Under the pieces are notes generated by a model. The model saw nothing but the letters and a program-made list of their open reading frames with translations, was not told where the DNA came from and searched no databases. From assembly GCA_040218815.1 (NCBI GenBank), contig JAVJQS010000001.1:62001-126000 (forward strand): 64,000 bases of DNA, read 5' to 3'. Source of the stretch: JAVJQS01 sp040218815 (GTDB taxonomy: Bacteria > Bacteroidota > Bacteroidia > Flavobacteriales_E > Vicingaceae). Made by a program: the position numbers and the translations under genes. Position 1 is the first letter of the stretch. Each line of letters opens with the position of its first letter. Shown here piece after piece: positions 35,399 to 45,115 of this stretch.

Positions 35399-35935
35399 AT
35401 GAAAACAATAAAAAACACTTTAACATTAATATTAATTTCCTCCTTCATTGCATGCGGCGGGGGTGGAGAAAAAAGTTCTTCAGATACTAAAGCAAAAGAA
35501 GAATCAACCGACAAAAAAGAAATTGTTACTGAAGAGGTAGCAGAGGAGATAGAAAAAGAAGTAATTGAAATTACTTTAAGTGCAACTGGTGAAGCAATGA
35601 ATGAAATTGCTTATGAACCAAAATCACTGTCAGTTCCAGCAAACTCTAGAGTTAAGCTAACATTTAACAACAAAAGTTCTGCAGAAGGTATGTTGCACAA
35701 CTTTGTTTTAGTAGAATTAGGCAGCGGACAAGAAATTGCTTCAGCTGGTATTAAAGCTGGTAAGGAGAATGAATTTATTCCTGAAGATGATCGAATCTTT
35801 GCCAATACGACCATGACGCAAATGGGTGAAACTGTTACGATAGAATTTGATGCACCTGCTAAAGGTTCATACCATTACATATGCACCTATCCTGGTCACT
35901 ACCCAAACATGATTGGAAGGTTTAATGTAGAATAA
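35399..35935 (+). CDS. azurin/plastocyanin-like copper lipoprotein
   Basis: A 178-residue lipoprotein with lipobox ending in FIAC (Cys about residue 19), a Lys/Glu-rich linker and a cupredoxin domain from about residue 58. The blue-copper ligands are visible: His in MLHNFVL, then Cys, His and Met in YICTYPGHYPNMIG. It should be a periplasmic or surface electron carrier. Monocistronic, followed by a strong terminator. Confidence 0.9.
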   Translation: MKTIKNTLTLILISSFIACGGGGEKSSSDTKAKEESTDKKEIVTEEVAEEIEKEVIEITLSATGEAMNEIAYEPKSLSVPANSRVKLTFNNKSSAEGMLHNFVLVELGSGQEIASAGIKAGKENEFIPEDDRIFANTTMTQMGETVTIEFDAPAKGSYHYICTYPGHYPNMIGRFNVE

Positions 35936-35958
35936 ATTTTATCGAAATAACTATAAAT

Positions 35959-35993
35959 AAAAAAGCTTGAGAATTTCTTCTCAAGCTTTTTTT
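35959..35993. terminator. bidirectional intrinsic terminator
   Basis: AAAAAAGCTTGAGA and its complement TCTCAAGCTTTTTT form a 14-bp stem with a short loop and T-runs on both strands. It separates the azurin-like gene from the convergent pdhC gene. Confidence 0.85.
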
Positions 35994-36019
35994 ATATCTA
36001 ATACTTTCTGAAATGAATA

Positions 36020-37681
36020 CTACCCTAATATAGTAACAGGATTCTGCAAGTATGTTTTAAAAGTTTGCAAAAACTCCGAACCTGTAGCTCCATCTACTAC
36101 CCTGTGATCACAAGAAAGGGTTACCTTCATTCTGTTGCCAACAACAATTTCTCCATCTTTAACAACAGGTTCTTGTCGAATGGCACCTACCGCCATAATA
36201 CAAGCATTCGGCGAATTAATGATTGCAGTAAACTCTTCTATTCCAAACATTCCTAAATTAGATATAGAGAAAGTGCTTCCTTCCCACTCTTCAGGTTGTA
36301 GTTTTTTATTTCTAGCTTTTTCTGCATATTCCTTAACCTCAGCAGTTATTTGAGAAAGCTGCTTAGTGTTTGCAAATCTTACTACGGGCACTAACAACCC
36401 ATCAGGCACAGCAACTGCTACACCAATATGCGTATGTTCATTAGTACGAATTTTATCACCTTGCCAAGAGGAGTTTACAGCTGGATGCTTTTTTAAAGCA
36501 GCTGCAGCAGCTTTAATTACTAAGTCGTTAAAAGAAACTTTAGTGTCGGGCATTTCGTTAATGGCCTTTCTTGACTCAATGGCCTTATCCATATCAATGT
36601 CTATAGTCAAGTAGAAATGAGGAGCGGTAAATTTACTCTCAGAAAGGCGTTTTGCTATGGTCTTGCGCATTTGACTAACTGGCTTCTCTTCAAAGCTTTC
36701 TTGTCCTGCTGTTGCACCAGAACTTGCAGCTGCTTGAGCTGAAGGCTTGTAATTCTCTATATCGCGTTTTATGATTCTTCCTCCATCACCACTGCCTTCC
36801 ATATTTTCTATGGCAATTCCTTTCTCATCAGCTAAACGTTGAGCTAAGGGGGATATTTTTATTCTACCATCCGAATTTTTAGCCGATTGTTTTGCTGGTT
36901 GTTTCTTCGATTCAGAACTTGACTCTTCAGCTTTGTTATCTTCATTGTTACTTGTATCTGAAGTAGTTGATTCAGAATCGCTATCGCTTGAGTCATCTGC
37001 TTCGCTTTCAAAAGCAGTTATTAATTTCTTGTAATCAGCTCCTTTCTCACCTACAATAGCCAGAATTGAGTCCACTTTTGCAGACTCGCCTTCTTTAACT
37101 CCGTGATATAATACTACACCGTCTTCAAACGACTCAAACTCCATTGTAGCCTTATCAGTTTCTATTTCTGCTAAAATTTCACCTGATTCTACCTGATCTC
37201 CTTCCTTCTTTTGCCAACTTGCAACTGTACCCTCCTTCATCGTATCGCTAAGCTTTGGCATTTTTATAACCTTAGCATTTATGCTTGACGTATCAATCTT
37301 ATCTTTTTTAGAAGAAGTTGATTTTTCTTCATTCGAGGAGTCTTCAGATTTCTTTTCCTCTGCATTGCTATCTTCAGACTTTGTTTCTTCTTTTTTCTCT
37401 GACCCGTTGCTATTTTCTTTTAAAAGATCAGAAATATCTTCTCCTTTCTCACCTACAATAGCAAGAATTGAGTCTACTTTTCCAGTTTCACCTTCTTCTA
37501 CTCCTTGGTGTAATAGTACACCTGACTGAAAAGACTCAAATTCCATTGTAGCTTTATCTGTTTCAATATCTGCCAACAGCTCTCCATCTTCTACTTTATC
37601 TCCCACTTTTTTGTGCCAACTCGCCACCACGCCTTCTTCCATGGTGTCACTTAATTTTGGCATTTTAATGATCTCAGCCAT
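36020..37681 (-). CDS. pdhC: pyruvate dehydrogenase E2, dihydrolipoyllysine acetyltransferase
   Basis: A 553-residue E2 core subunit of the pyruvate dehydrogenase complex. Two lipoyl domains (about 1-77 and 137-213), each with the lipoylated Lys in ETDKATMEFESF, are joined by long linkers made of Ser, Glu, Asp and Lys instead of the usual Ala/Pro. Then a peripheral-subunit-binding domain (ISPLAQRLADEKGIAIENM, about 275-310) and the catalytic acetyltransferase domain ending in the active site MKVTLSCDHRVVDGATG. The first gene of the pair is pdhA, 13 bases upstream. Confidence 0.95.
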   Translation of the reverse strand: MAEIIKMPKLSDTMEEGVVASWHKKVGDKVEDGELLADIETDKATMEFESFQSGVLLHQGVEEGETGKVDSILAIVGEKGEDISDLLKENSNGSEKKEETKSEDSNAEEKKSEDSSNEEKSTSSKKDKIDTSSINAKVIKMPKLSDTMKEGTVASWQKKEGDQVESGEILAEIETDKATMEFESFEDGVVLYHGVKEGESAKVDSILAIVGEKGADYKKLITAFESEADDSSDSDSESTTSDTSNNEDNKAEESSSESKKQPAKQSAKNSDGRIKISPLAQRLADEKGIAIENMEGSGDGGRIIKRDIENYKPSAQAAASSGATAGQESFEEKPVSQMRKTIAKRLSESKFTAPHFYLTIDIDMDKAIESRKAINEMPDTKVSFNDLVIKAAAAALKKHPAVNSSWQGDKIRTNEHTHIGVAVAVPDGLLVPVVRFANTKQLSQITAEVKEYAEKARNKKLQPEEWEGSTFSISNLGMFGIEEFTAIINSPNACIMAVGAIRQEPVVKDGEIVVGNRMKVTLSCDHRVVDGATGSEFLQTFKTYLQNPVTILG

Positions 37682-37694
37682 AATGCTTTATTTT

Positions 37695-38747
37695 TTAGTC
37701 TTTAATAAATGGATAGTCTGCATCCTGATATACATCGGTGTAAAGTTCCGATGGGTCAGGAAATTCTGATTCTTCAGCAAAATCAATTGATTCTTGAACT
37801 TGATTTTTAACTTTCTCTTGAATCTCACTCAGTTGCTTCTCAGTAGCATATTTATTTTTCTTAATCTTTTGAAGGGCATTTTCAATCGGATCTAACGATT
37901 TGTATTCTTCTAGTTCTTCTTTAGTTCTATACTTTGCTGGATCAGACATTGAATGTCCTTTGTATCGATAAGTTCTCATCTCTAGCAAGGTTGGCCCTTC
38001 TCCCTTTCTTGCTCGCTCAACTGCTCTTGAAATTGCCTCATGCACTGGTTCACATGCCATTCCATCAACTTGTTCATTTGGCATTTCGTAACCATCAGCC
38101 ATGTTGTGCAATTCAGTTACATTCGAAACACGCTCAACAGAGGTTCCCATTGCGTAATTATTATTTTCTATAATAAATATTACAGGTAGCTTCCAGTTCA
38201 TCGCCATGTTTAAGGCTTCATGAAATGCTCCTTGACGAACAGCTCCATCACCCATGTAACAAAGAGTAACATTATCATTTCCTCTGTATTTATCAGCAAA
38301 TGCTATTCCTGCGCCAAGAGGGATTTGTCCACCAACGATTCCATGTCCACCAAAAAAGTTTAACTTTTTGTCAAACATGTGCATCGAGCCACCTTTTCCT
38401 TTGGTACAACCATCTTTTTTTCCAAAAAGCTCAGCCATAACATATTTTGGATCCATGCCTAAACCAATTGGATGTGCATGATCTCGATAGGCAGTAATAA
38501 AATTGTCAGTTTCTTTTGTAGCTGAGACTGCGGCAGCGACTAATGCTTCCTGCCCTATATATAAGTGGCAAAAACCGCGAATTTTTTGTTGAATGTAAAG
38601 TTGACCAGCCTTTTCTTCGAACTTGCGCATCAACAGCATTGATTCATACCATTTTAAGTAAGTTTCTTTAGAGTATTCTACTTCAGAAGAGTTTGATTTC
38701 TTTGTAGATTTTTTTGTTTCTTTCTTTGATGTTGTTTTAGTCGCCAT
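37695..38747 (-). CDS. pdhA: pyruvate dehydrogenase E1 component, alpha subunit
   Basis: A 350-residue thiamine diphosphate-dependent subunit. ThDP site: YMGDGAVRQGAFHEALNMA and later ENNNYAMGTSV; phosphorylation-loop-like segment MRTYRYKGHSMSDPAKYR. The start at 38747 (MATKTTSKK) is preferred; an ATG at 38771 exists. The first 26 residues are a Lys/Thr/Ser-rich extension absent from most E1-alpha proteins. The E1-beta gene is not in the window. Promoter elements are present upstream. Confidence 0.94.
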   Translation of the reverse strand: MATKTTSKKETKKSTKKSNSSEVEYSKETYLKWYESMLLMRKFEEKAGQLYIQQKIRGFCHLYIGQEALVAAAVSATKETDNFITAYRDHAHPIGLGMDPKYVMAELFGKKDGCTKGKGGSMHMFDKKLNFFGGHGIVGGQIPLGAGIAFADKYRGNDNVTLCYMGDGAVRQGAFHEALNMAMNWKLPVIFIIENNNYAMGTSVERVSNVTELHNMADGYEMPNEQVDGMACEPVHEAISRAVERARKGEGPTLLEMRTYRYKGHSMSDPAKYRTKEELEEYKSLDPIENALQKIKKNKYATEKQLSEIQEKVKNQVQESIDFAEESEFPDPSELYTDVYQDADYPFIKD

Positions 38748-38768
38748 AGTTGCTAAAAATGTGGATGA

Positions 38769-38800
38769 CAAATTTATGATAAAACACTTAGTTTTTTCAA
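38769..38800 (-). promoter_or_regulatory. candidate promoter of pdhA-pdhC
   Basis: On the minus strand TTG (38800-38798), 21 bases, then TAAATTTG (38776-38769). This fits the Bacteroidota consensus and supports the start at 38747 rather than 38771, which would lie inside the -7 element. Confidence 0.65.
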
Positions 38801-38801
38801 A

Positions 38802-39296
38802 CTAATCTTGCTTTTTCAACCCTTTGAATTTAAAAGCGAATGGCAATAAATCTCGACAGCTTGAGAACTCCCAAATTTTTCCGTTTGCATTCATCAATAA
38901 AACTCGTAAATCTTGAGTTTGCTTGATTTCATATTCGCTCATGACTTGCCGACAAGCCCCACAAGGTGAAAGCTGGTCGTCGCCTTCTAATTGCTCTTGT
39001 GCAAATATTGCTAAGGTTTTAAAACTAACTCCGGGGTAAAGTGCAGAAGCAGAAAAAAGAGTCACTCTTTCAGCACAAAGACCTGAAGGGTAAGCAGAAT
39101 TTTCCTGATTTGAACCTATAACAGTTTCACCATTCTCTAAAAGAACTGCAGATCCAACATTAAACTTAGAATAGGGTGCATATGCTGTCTTTGCAGCTTC
39201 AAGCGCCGCATATACTAACTCTTGATCGATTTTATTTAATTCATTTAACGAATCTATTTCTTTAAACTCGATACTAAATTCCTTTCTATGAATCAT
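38802..39296 (-). CDS. cdd: cytidine deaminase
   Basis: A 164-residue zinc enzyme that deaminates cytidine and deoxycytidine for pyrimidine salvage. Substrate pocket YSKFNVGSAVLLENG, zinc ligand and catalytic Glu in SGLCAERVTLFSAS, and PCGACRQVMSEY with the other two Cys ligands. An N-terminal extension of about 30 residues precedes the core, common in Bacteroidota. It is next to ispF. Confidence 0.94.
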   Translation of the reverse strand: MIHRKEFSIEFKEIDSLNELNKIDQELVYAALEAAKTAYAPYSKFNVGSAVLLENGETVIGSNQENSAYPSGLCAERVTLFSASALYPGVSFKTLAIFAQEQLEGDDQLSPCGACRQVMSEYEIKQTQDLRVLLMNANGKIWEFSSCRDLLPFAFKFKGLKKQD

Positions 39297-39343
39297 AAAT
39301 TAGCTTTTTTTAAAATTAAACAAAAGCTAGTTGCTTGGAAAGT

Positions 39344-39826
39344 TTATTGTGCTTTAACTATCAAAACTGTAGCATAAGCAGAAACTCCCTCTTGTCTGCC
39401 TTCAAAGCCTAGTCGTTCAGTTGTTGTAGCCTTAATGGAAATATCATCTAGATCAATTTTCATAATTCCAGCAAGAACTTCCTTCATTTTTGGAATATGA
39501 GGGTTAACTTTCGGCAGTTCTAAGGCAATTGTAGAGTCTATATTCGAAATTTCATATCCCTTTTTGCTCAAAAGTTGTACTACCTCAGCTAATAAAATCT
39601 TACTATCTATACCCTTGTATTTTGAATCGGAAGGCGGAAAATGAAATCCAATATCTCTGAGGTTAGCAGCTCCTAGAAGTGCATCACAAATGGTATGAAT
39701 TAACACATCAGCATCCGAATGACCTACAGCACCTTTGTTATGTTCAAGCTGAATCCCACCTAAAAAAAAGTCTTCCCCTTCTTTTAGTTGGTGCACATCA
39801 AAACCAAATCCTACCCGAACTTTCAA
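39344..39826 (-). CDS. ispF: 2-C-methyl-D-erythritol 2,4-cyclodiphosphate synthase
   Basis: A 160-residue trimeric enzyme of the MEP isoprenoid pathway. Metal ligands are in GFGFDVHQL (Asp and His) and a later His in GAVGHSDADVLIHTICDALLG, split by the loop. GFHFPPSD and KATTTERLGFEGRQEG are also family marks. 8 bases downstream of porV on the same strand, which is a frequent Bacteroidota arrangement. Confidence 0.96.
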   Translation of the reverse strand: MKVRVGFGFDVHQLKEGEDFFLGGIQLEHNKGAVGHSDADVLIHTICDALLGAANLRDIGFHFPPSDSKYKGIDSKILLAEVVQLLSKKGYEISNIDSTIALELPKVNPHIPKMKEVLAGIMKIDLDDISIKATTTERLGFEGRQEGVSAYATVLIVKAQ

Positions 39827-39834
39827 TTTATTTA

Positions 39835-41121
39835 TTATTCTTCGTTTTGACTAGCAAAATCTTCAAAATTTAGCTTTAAAGAAAACCTCCAGGTATTTGC
39901 AAGTGGATTTTGTTGGACATTGCCTGCAAGATAAGAAACGTCAAGAGCAAAAACAGATAATTTAAAGCCAAAGCCTGCGGTAAAATACTGGCGATTACCT
40001 TTATTGGGATTTTCGTAAAAATAACCCATTCGCACAGCAAATTGATTATCATACCAGTACTCTACTCCTGCTGAAAGCATAACTTCAGAGAGCTCTTCTC
40101 TTAAAACGCTTCCATCTTCAATTACTGCGTTACTCCCATCAGCATTCACGCTTTGAACAACTCCAGGAGCATCATTAAATGATCCGAATATTCCACTTGC
40201 AACACTAACATTTGGGTTTCGACCAGCTACTACTACTGGCTCACCATTTGACTCTCTAACAATAGTTCCAGAAGAATCTGTTAGGTATACTGGAGGTGTT
40301 GGCACCAACAACTTATTTGCTTCCACAATAAAAGTCATGGAGTTATACTGATCAAAATCTAAAGTTAGTGAGGGACCGATTCGCAAATTTGTTGGAAGAA
40401 AATCAGTTTCATCATTATTTGTATAAGCCATTTTAGCTCCAATATTTGAGATATTAATTCCGGCGTTAAAGGTGGCATCATAACCTCCTATTTCAAGTTG
40501 GTCATTAGTATAAAAGCCAGAAATATCAGCAGCTACTGAACGGCCTGGTTTAGTAGCCGAACCGTCTACAGTAATTCCATTTGTTAAATTTGAATTTATG
40601 TAGCGCAAAGCCATCCCAAATGAAAATTGTCTTGATAACTGCATCGCATAAGCTACGTCAAATGCAAATTCATTGGGAGTAAAATTTCCAATTGTTTGTC
40701 CATTATTGTCAGTGAAAGTAATGTCTCCTAAAGAGAAATACCTCAAAGAAGAAGCGAATGTAGAGCGGTCATTAACCCTATAATAACCCGATAGGTACGT
40801 CAAGCTTATATCACCCACTAAACTGCTAAGCCATGGGGAATATGTTAAAGAAACACCTCCTTCTCCATCTATAAAAGCCAACTTCGCAGGATTCCAATGT
40901 ATAGAGTTTTCATCTGGAGAACTTGAGACGCCAACATCCCCCATACCTCCTGATCTTGAATCTGGCGATATTGTTAAAAAAGGTACTGCTGTAGTGATGG
41001 TGTTTAATTGAACATCTCCAGAGATATTATCAGGATTCGCCACGTTTTGGGCTTTAGTCTGCAAACTAATTGAAGCTAATAAAAACAGCGTTGCTATGTA
41101 TTGATGTTTTGTTTTAATCAA
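39835..41121 (-). CDS. porV: type IX secretion system outer-membrane protein PorV
   Basis: A 428-residue 14-strand barrel of the FadL-like type that shuttles cargo from the translocon to PorU. A signal peptide (FLLASISLQTKAQ) is followed by the PorV signature NTITTAVPFLTISPDSRSGG, MGDVGVSSSPDENSIHWNPAKLAF in part, and GGVSLTYSPWL. The end is LANTWRFSLKLNFEDF. The neighbouring upstream gene is porU, the classical pairing. A -7 element TATATTTG lies at 41148-41141. Confidence 0.94.
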   Translation of the reverse strand: MIKTKHQYIATLFLLASISLQTKAQNVANPDNISGDVQLNTITTAVPFLTISPDSRSGGMGDVGVSSSPDENSIHWNPAKLAFIDGEGGVSLTYSPWLSSLVGDISLTYLSGYYRVNDRSTFASSLRYFSLGDITFTDNNGQTIGNFTPNEFAFDVAYAMQLSRQFSFGMALRYINSNLTNGITVDGSATKPGRSVAADISGFYTNDQLEIGGYDATFNAGINISNIGAKMAYTNNDETDFLPTNLRIGPSLTLDFDQYNSMTFIVEANKLLVPTPPVYLTDSSGTIVRESNGEPVVVAGRNPNVSVASGIFGSFNDAPGVVQSVNADGSNAVIEDGSVLREELSEVMLSAGVEYWYDNQFAVRMGYFYENPNKGNRQYFTAGFGFKLSVFALDVSYLAGNVQQNPLANTWRFSLKLNFEDFASQNEE

Positions 41122-41176
41122 GGTAAAATTTTGAGGAATGCAAATATAAATAAACTTAAGTGGTCTTTAAGGCATT

Positions 41177-44100
41177 CTATAAGATAACTAACTTTTCAAA
41201 TTTTTCGGCAGTAGAACCATTTCTAGATCTAACTTTAAGCTTGTAAACATAAACACCTTTGCCAATTTTATCACCAAAATCATCTCGACCATTCCATCTA
41301 ATGTCTCTTGAGATAAAACCTTCATTTACCACTACTTCATTAAAAGATTTTACTAGCTTTCCAGAAACAGTAAATATTTCAAGCTTAACATCCATAGGAG
41401 TTCCAGCTTGGTTATGTTGGAAAATAAATTCAGTATTTGTTGTAAATGGATTTGGATAGTTTACCAAGTTTTCAATTTCTACCTCTTTAGATTCAACAAC
41501 ATTAAATTCTATAGTTTTTTCAGAAGAATTATTGGCAACGTCCCATGCCTTTACTCTTAAACTATGCTTTCCTTTAGATAGGTTTTCAAAAGGGAAGGTT
41601 ATTTTTCCTTTTGAAAAATCGTTTACTGCTGCTTCATAATAATCATTGAGTACAAAGGAGTTTTCTGTATTTCCATCCAGCACTGCAACTAGATCATGAC
41701 CTATGCCACTTCCTACTGTGTTTATTCCTAAACTATCGCTTAGGTCAACCTTTAAAACTGGGTTATTATCAGTAATTCCACCATAAACAAAGCTTTCATC
41801 ATTCATATAGAGAACAATATCAGGCCCCTGATTATCATCAACCGCTTCGGAATTACTTCCACCTATTATAATATCTTTATTAAAACCATTACCGTCATTT
41901 TGACCATTTTCAGTATAATAAGAAATCTTTCCTTCTCCAAAATTATATGAAATATCTTTGGGTACAACAAAGCTAAAAGTGAACTCACCATTAACTACTG
42001 ATGCTTTTCCTTTAAATAATCTTCTGTCTCTTTCCTGATAACTAAAGGCTCCAGCACCATCATTATTTAATGTTTTCTTATCAACTACTTTATCAAATAC
42101 AGTCGGGAAAATCATTCCATTAAAATTGTTGAGTTTTCCACCATTAACATCTTCAACATAACCAGTAATTGTTACTTTAGAAAGTGCATTTAAAGTATCT
42201 GCTTGACTAATGGGCTTCCCATTAACTGTTGTAGTAACTACATTATAATCAGGAATAGCCATTCTAAGGGCAGGGTCGCCTAGAAGTGAAAAGTTTCTTG
42301 AATTATAAGAGTAAGCATTCACATTTTTTACTTCTCTAAATACATCACCTAATCGCTTAACTGTCCCATCAGGGTTTCGATCAAACATTCTTTCATAAAA
42401 AGTCCTATTCAACAAGTAGTTAGGACTTGAAAATACTAATCTAGTGGTAGTCATCAAACCTACTCCCCCTCCATTTGGGTTCAATAAAACCAACTCTCCT
42501 CCTGAGGTTCTCAAGGGATCATCAAATCGACTAAACTCACAAGTCGCAGTAATAAATATGGGTAAATTACTATTGTTTTCCCAAGCAGTAATGTCTGAAA
42601 TAGTTAAAACACGCTCTGATGTCCAACCTGTCTCACCGCCATGACCGGTATAATTAACAATCAAAGCACCATTTTGGACTGTTGAATTAATTTCCGTGTT
42701 AACACCAGGGTAGCGATCTCCACTAGCTGTGCTTAGCTGCTGATAGGCATCAAGAAAAATCTTTTCAGTATTAAAATCTTTTCCTTTTGAATCAACAATT
42801 TTTGACAAATCGTTGGCTTGAGCCATATGAATTACACCATCCTCATCATCCCCCACAAAAACAATTTTATTTCGCCAATCCTTCATCGTGTTAGCGGTGT
42901 TATAGTTTATAATTTTATCTACAACAGCAGCAGCTTGATTTGCGCTTTGCACAGGAAATCTACCAATAGCTATATCTAAATTTTCTGAATTGCTATTCCA
43001 AACACCTTCATTGTCATCTAGCAAAGCAAAATAATCGTCAGATACAAATGAGCTGACAGGGTCTAAAGAGTTTCGAGCTTGATATGCTGGAACGAAATTG
43101 GAATTTCCACTTATTCTATCCTTATAGTCATAGGATGCATCACCAAACATTAATGCATACTTTATTAAATCTTTCGATGAAGTAGAGCGGTCGTAAAACA
43201 TTTTAAAAAAAGACCGAATCGCAATTAAACTAGGGGCTCCCGAGGAAAACTCATTGTAAATCTGTTGCGGAGTTACCACGATAACTTTAAGTCCTTCCTC
43301 TCTGTGAAAACTTGCCAAGCGATTTGCTTCACTTAAAAAAAGTGGATGTGATACAATAACAAAATCGCTCAGCGATATTCCGTGAAGATTTTGGTTTTCA
43401 ACTCTCCCGACAGGAAAAACATTGGAAGTATCAAAAGTTTCAAACGCAATGAATTCTTTAAGATCTTGACTTTGAGCTATAACAGAATACTCGTTGCCGT
43501 TTCTTGAAGTTTCTTTTTCAAACACATTGGCTTGTTCAGTGATGTCCCATATTCTTATATCTTTAGGCGTTTGAATAAGGTATTCAGAATAATTATTCCC
43601 TAAAGAGTTCGCGTCTCGAAAGAGTAGCTGGTTAGACTGAAAGCTTAAATTTCTACGAAGGTTAATGGTTAAACTATTCAACCAACCCTTAGAAACTGAT
43701 TGTGGTTTATTGTATCTTAAACCCACGCTTAGCACGCCTTGATTTGGTGAAAATTCAAAAAATGAACGCGCTGTAGTTGCAAAATTATATTCGTAACGAT
43801 TTAAGTTTGTTGATCCAAGTTCTGTGTCAAACTGCTGTCCGTTTACAGTGGTAATAAAATTACTTCTTGTACCAGATCGAGCTAAAACACTTAATTCAAG
43901 AGTAGCCTCCTTATTAACATTGATATTGGGAATGTTAAAATTAAAGGTAAAATCTAGCTTAGCATCAAATAATTCTCCTACCCAAAGTTGACCTGAGCTA
44001 ATTAAATTGCTGCGTTCTTCTTCGTGATAAGCGTATTCAGAAAAATCGTTTGTTGTATAATCTGGAGTAGCTGTCGGACGAGTTTCTTTAGATATTCTTT

Positions 44101-44983
44101 TCCCAGGAGAATTTCCTAAATGAATAAAATAATATGTTGAGTCAGTGTAAAGATTAATTTCATGTCTAAAAATTTCTCTAGTTTCATCATATTCCCAAGC
44201 TACTTGATCCTCTCCATAAAATAAGATGTAATCAGACTTATTAAATACACCATCTTGTTCTCCAATAACCATTACAGCATTTTCTTGCATGTCATCGGGC
44301 CTAAATTCACTATTCAACTCAGGCAACATTCCACCACCATAACCAAAAACTTGAATATTTCTAGGATTCAAACTCTCCATGTCAATGCCCAGTTTTTTAA
44401 GAAAACTGTAGCTTAATTTATAAACGGCATCTTTTGTTACAGCAATTTTATACCATTCTCCATTATTCAACTTCGATTCATTTGCAAACGATCTTGTTTT
44501 ATTGTTTCCATATCGACGTGATCCAGAAAATTCATATTCCATTTCAAAAGAAACCAATTTTTCAATTTGCCCGAAATTATTTGTTCTAAAAGGCACAATC
44601 CTCACATAATTATGATTCTCCTTTCTAATGTTCATGTTTAAAGTTTCAACTTCAAGCTCATTAGAAATTTGATTGGAATTTATTAATTTTCTCTCATTAG
44701 GAGTAAGTGTTTCAAACTTTGTATTTTTTAACGTTACATTAGATAATAGTGAAGCGTTATTTAAATTAACCTCTGAATAATAATAAGGCAAACTATTGAC
44801 TTCAAAGTTAAATTGAGCATTTTCAAAATTTAACAACAAACTGTTTTCTTCACCTTCTAAGCCATATTCTATTGGGGCTGTCCAATTTAACTCAATTTTA
44901 TTCTCATTTTGAGCAAAAGAGACTAAGCCACAAAATAGAAAAATTGAGAGTAGAAAAAATCTTTTTCTTAGTTTAGCAATCAT
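41177..44983 (-). CDS. porU: type IX secretion system sortase PorU
   Basis: A 1268-residue surface C25-type cysteine peptidase that removes the C-terminal signal of cargo and attaches them to the cell surface. Signal peptide FFLLSIFLFCGLVSFAQ; N-terminal beta domains; catalytic domain with His at about residue 781 in NYTGHGGETGW and Cys at about 815 in FITATCEFSRFD; a C-terminal type IX sorting domain beginning at about 1180 (LVNYPNPFTTNTEF, GKGVYVYKLKV). Sits directly upstream of porV. Confidence 0.94.
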   Translation of the reverse strand: MIAKLRKRFFLLSIFLFCGLVSFAQNENKIELNWTAPIEYGLEGEENSLLLNFENAQFNFEVNSLPYYYSEVNLNNASLLSNVTLKNTKFETLTPNERKLINSNQISNELEVETLNMNIRKENHNYVRIVPFRTNNFGQIEKLVSFEMEYEFSGSRRYGNNKTRSFANESKLNNGEWYKIAVTKDAVYKLSYSFLKKLGIDMESLNPRNIQVFGYGGGMLPELNSEFRPDDMQENAVMVIGEQDGVFNKSDYILFYGEDQVAWEYDETREIFRHEINLYTDSTYYFIHLGNSPGKRISKETRPTATPDYTTNDFSEYAYHEEERSNLISSGQLWVGELFDAKLDFTFNFNIPNINVNKEATLELSVLARSGTRSNFITTVNGQQFDTELGSTNLNRYEYNFATTARSFFEFSPNQGVLSVGLRYNKPQSVSKGWLNSLTINLRRNLSFQSNQLLFRDANSLGNNYSEYLIQTPKDIRIWDITEQANVFEKETSRNGNEYSVIAQSQDLKEFIAFETFDTSNVFPVGRVENQNLHGISLSDFVIVSHPLFLSEANRLASFHREEGLKVIVVTPQQIYNEFSSGAPSLIAIRSFFKMFYDRSTSSKDLIKYALMFGDASYDYKDRISGNSNFVPAYQARNSLDPVSSFVSDDYFALLDDNEGVWNSNSENLDIAIGRFPVQSANQAAAVVDKIINYNTANTMKDWRNKIVFVGDDEDGVIHMAQANDLSKIVDSKGKDFNTEKIFLDAYQQLSTASGDRYPGVNTEINSTVQNGALIVNYTGHGGETGWTSERVLTISDITAWENNSNLPIFITATCEFSRFDDPLRTSGGELVLLNPNGGGVGLMTTTRLVFSSPNYLLNRTFYERMFDRNPDGTVKRLGDVFREVKNVNAYSYNSRNFSLLGDPALRMAIPDYNVVTTTVNGKPISQADTLNALSKVTITGYVEDVNGGKLNNFNGMIFPTVFDKVVDKKTLNNDGAGAFSYQERDRRLFKGKASVVNGEFTFSFVVPKDISYNFGEGKISYYTENGQNDGNGFNKDIIIGGSNSEAVDDNQGPDIVLYMNDESFVYGGITDNNPVLKVDLSDSLGINTVGSGIGHDLVAVLDGNTENSFVLNDYYEAAVNDFSKGKITFPFENLSKGKHSLRVKAWDVANNSSEKTIEFNVVESKEVEIENLVNYPNPFTTNTEFIFQHNQAGTPMDVKLEIFTVSGKLVKSFNEVVVNEGFISRDIRWNGRDDFGDKIGKGVYVYKLKVRSRNGSTAEKFEKLVIL

Positions 44984-45115
44984 ATTTTTAATATTTTAAT
45001 GACTTGGCGAACGTTTTATGCTAACAAATATTGCCTTCACATATTATTTGAATTAATAACAAAAAAATAATAATCTAGTTTAATTATATTTGCATTTATG
45101 CTGAAGTTTTTTTGA

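Noticed and set aside
37281..37529. Plus-strand ORF opposite the E2 linker
   Set aside because: Ser/Phe-rich shadow of the Glu/Ser linker codons; no support.
45085..45092. Full promoter for the PorP-like gene
   Set aside because: TATATTTG is present but no TTG lies at the right distance (nearest is 34 bases away); kept only as a -7-like element.
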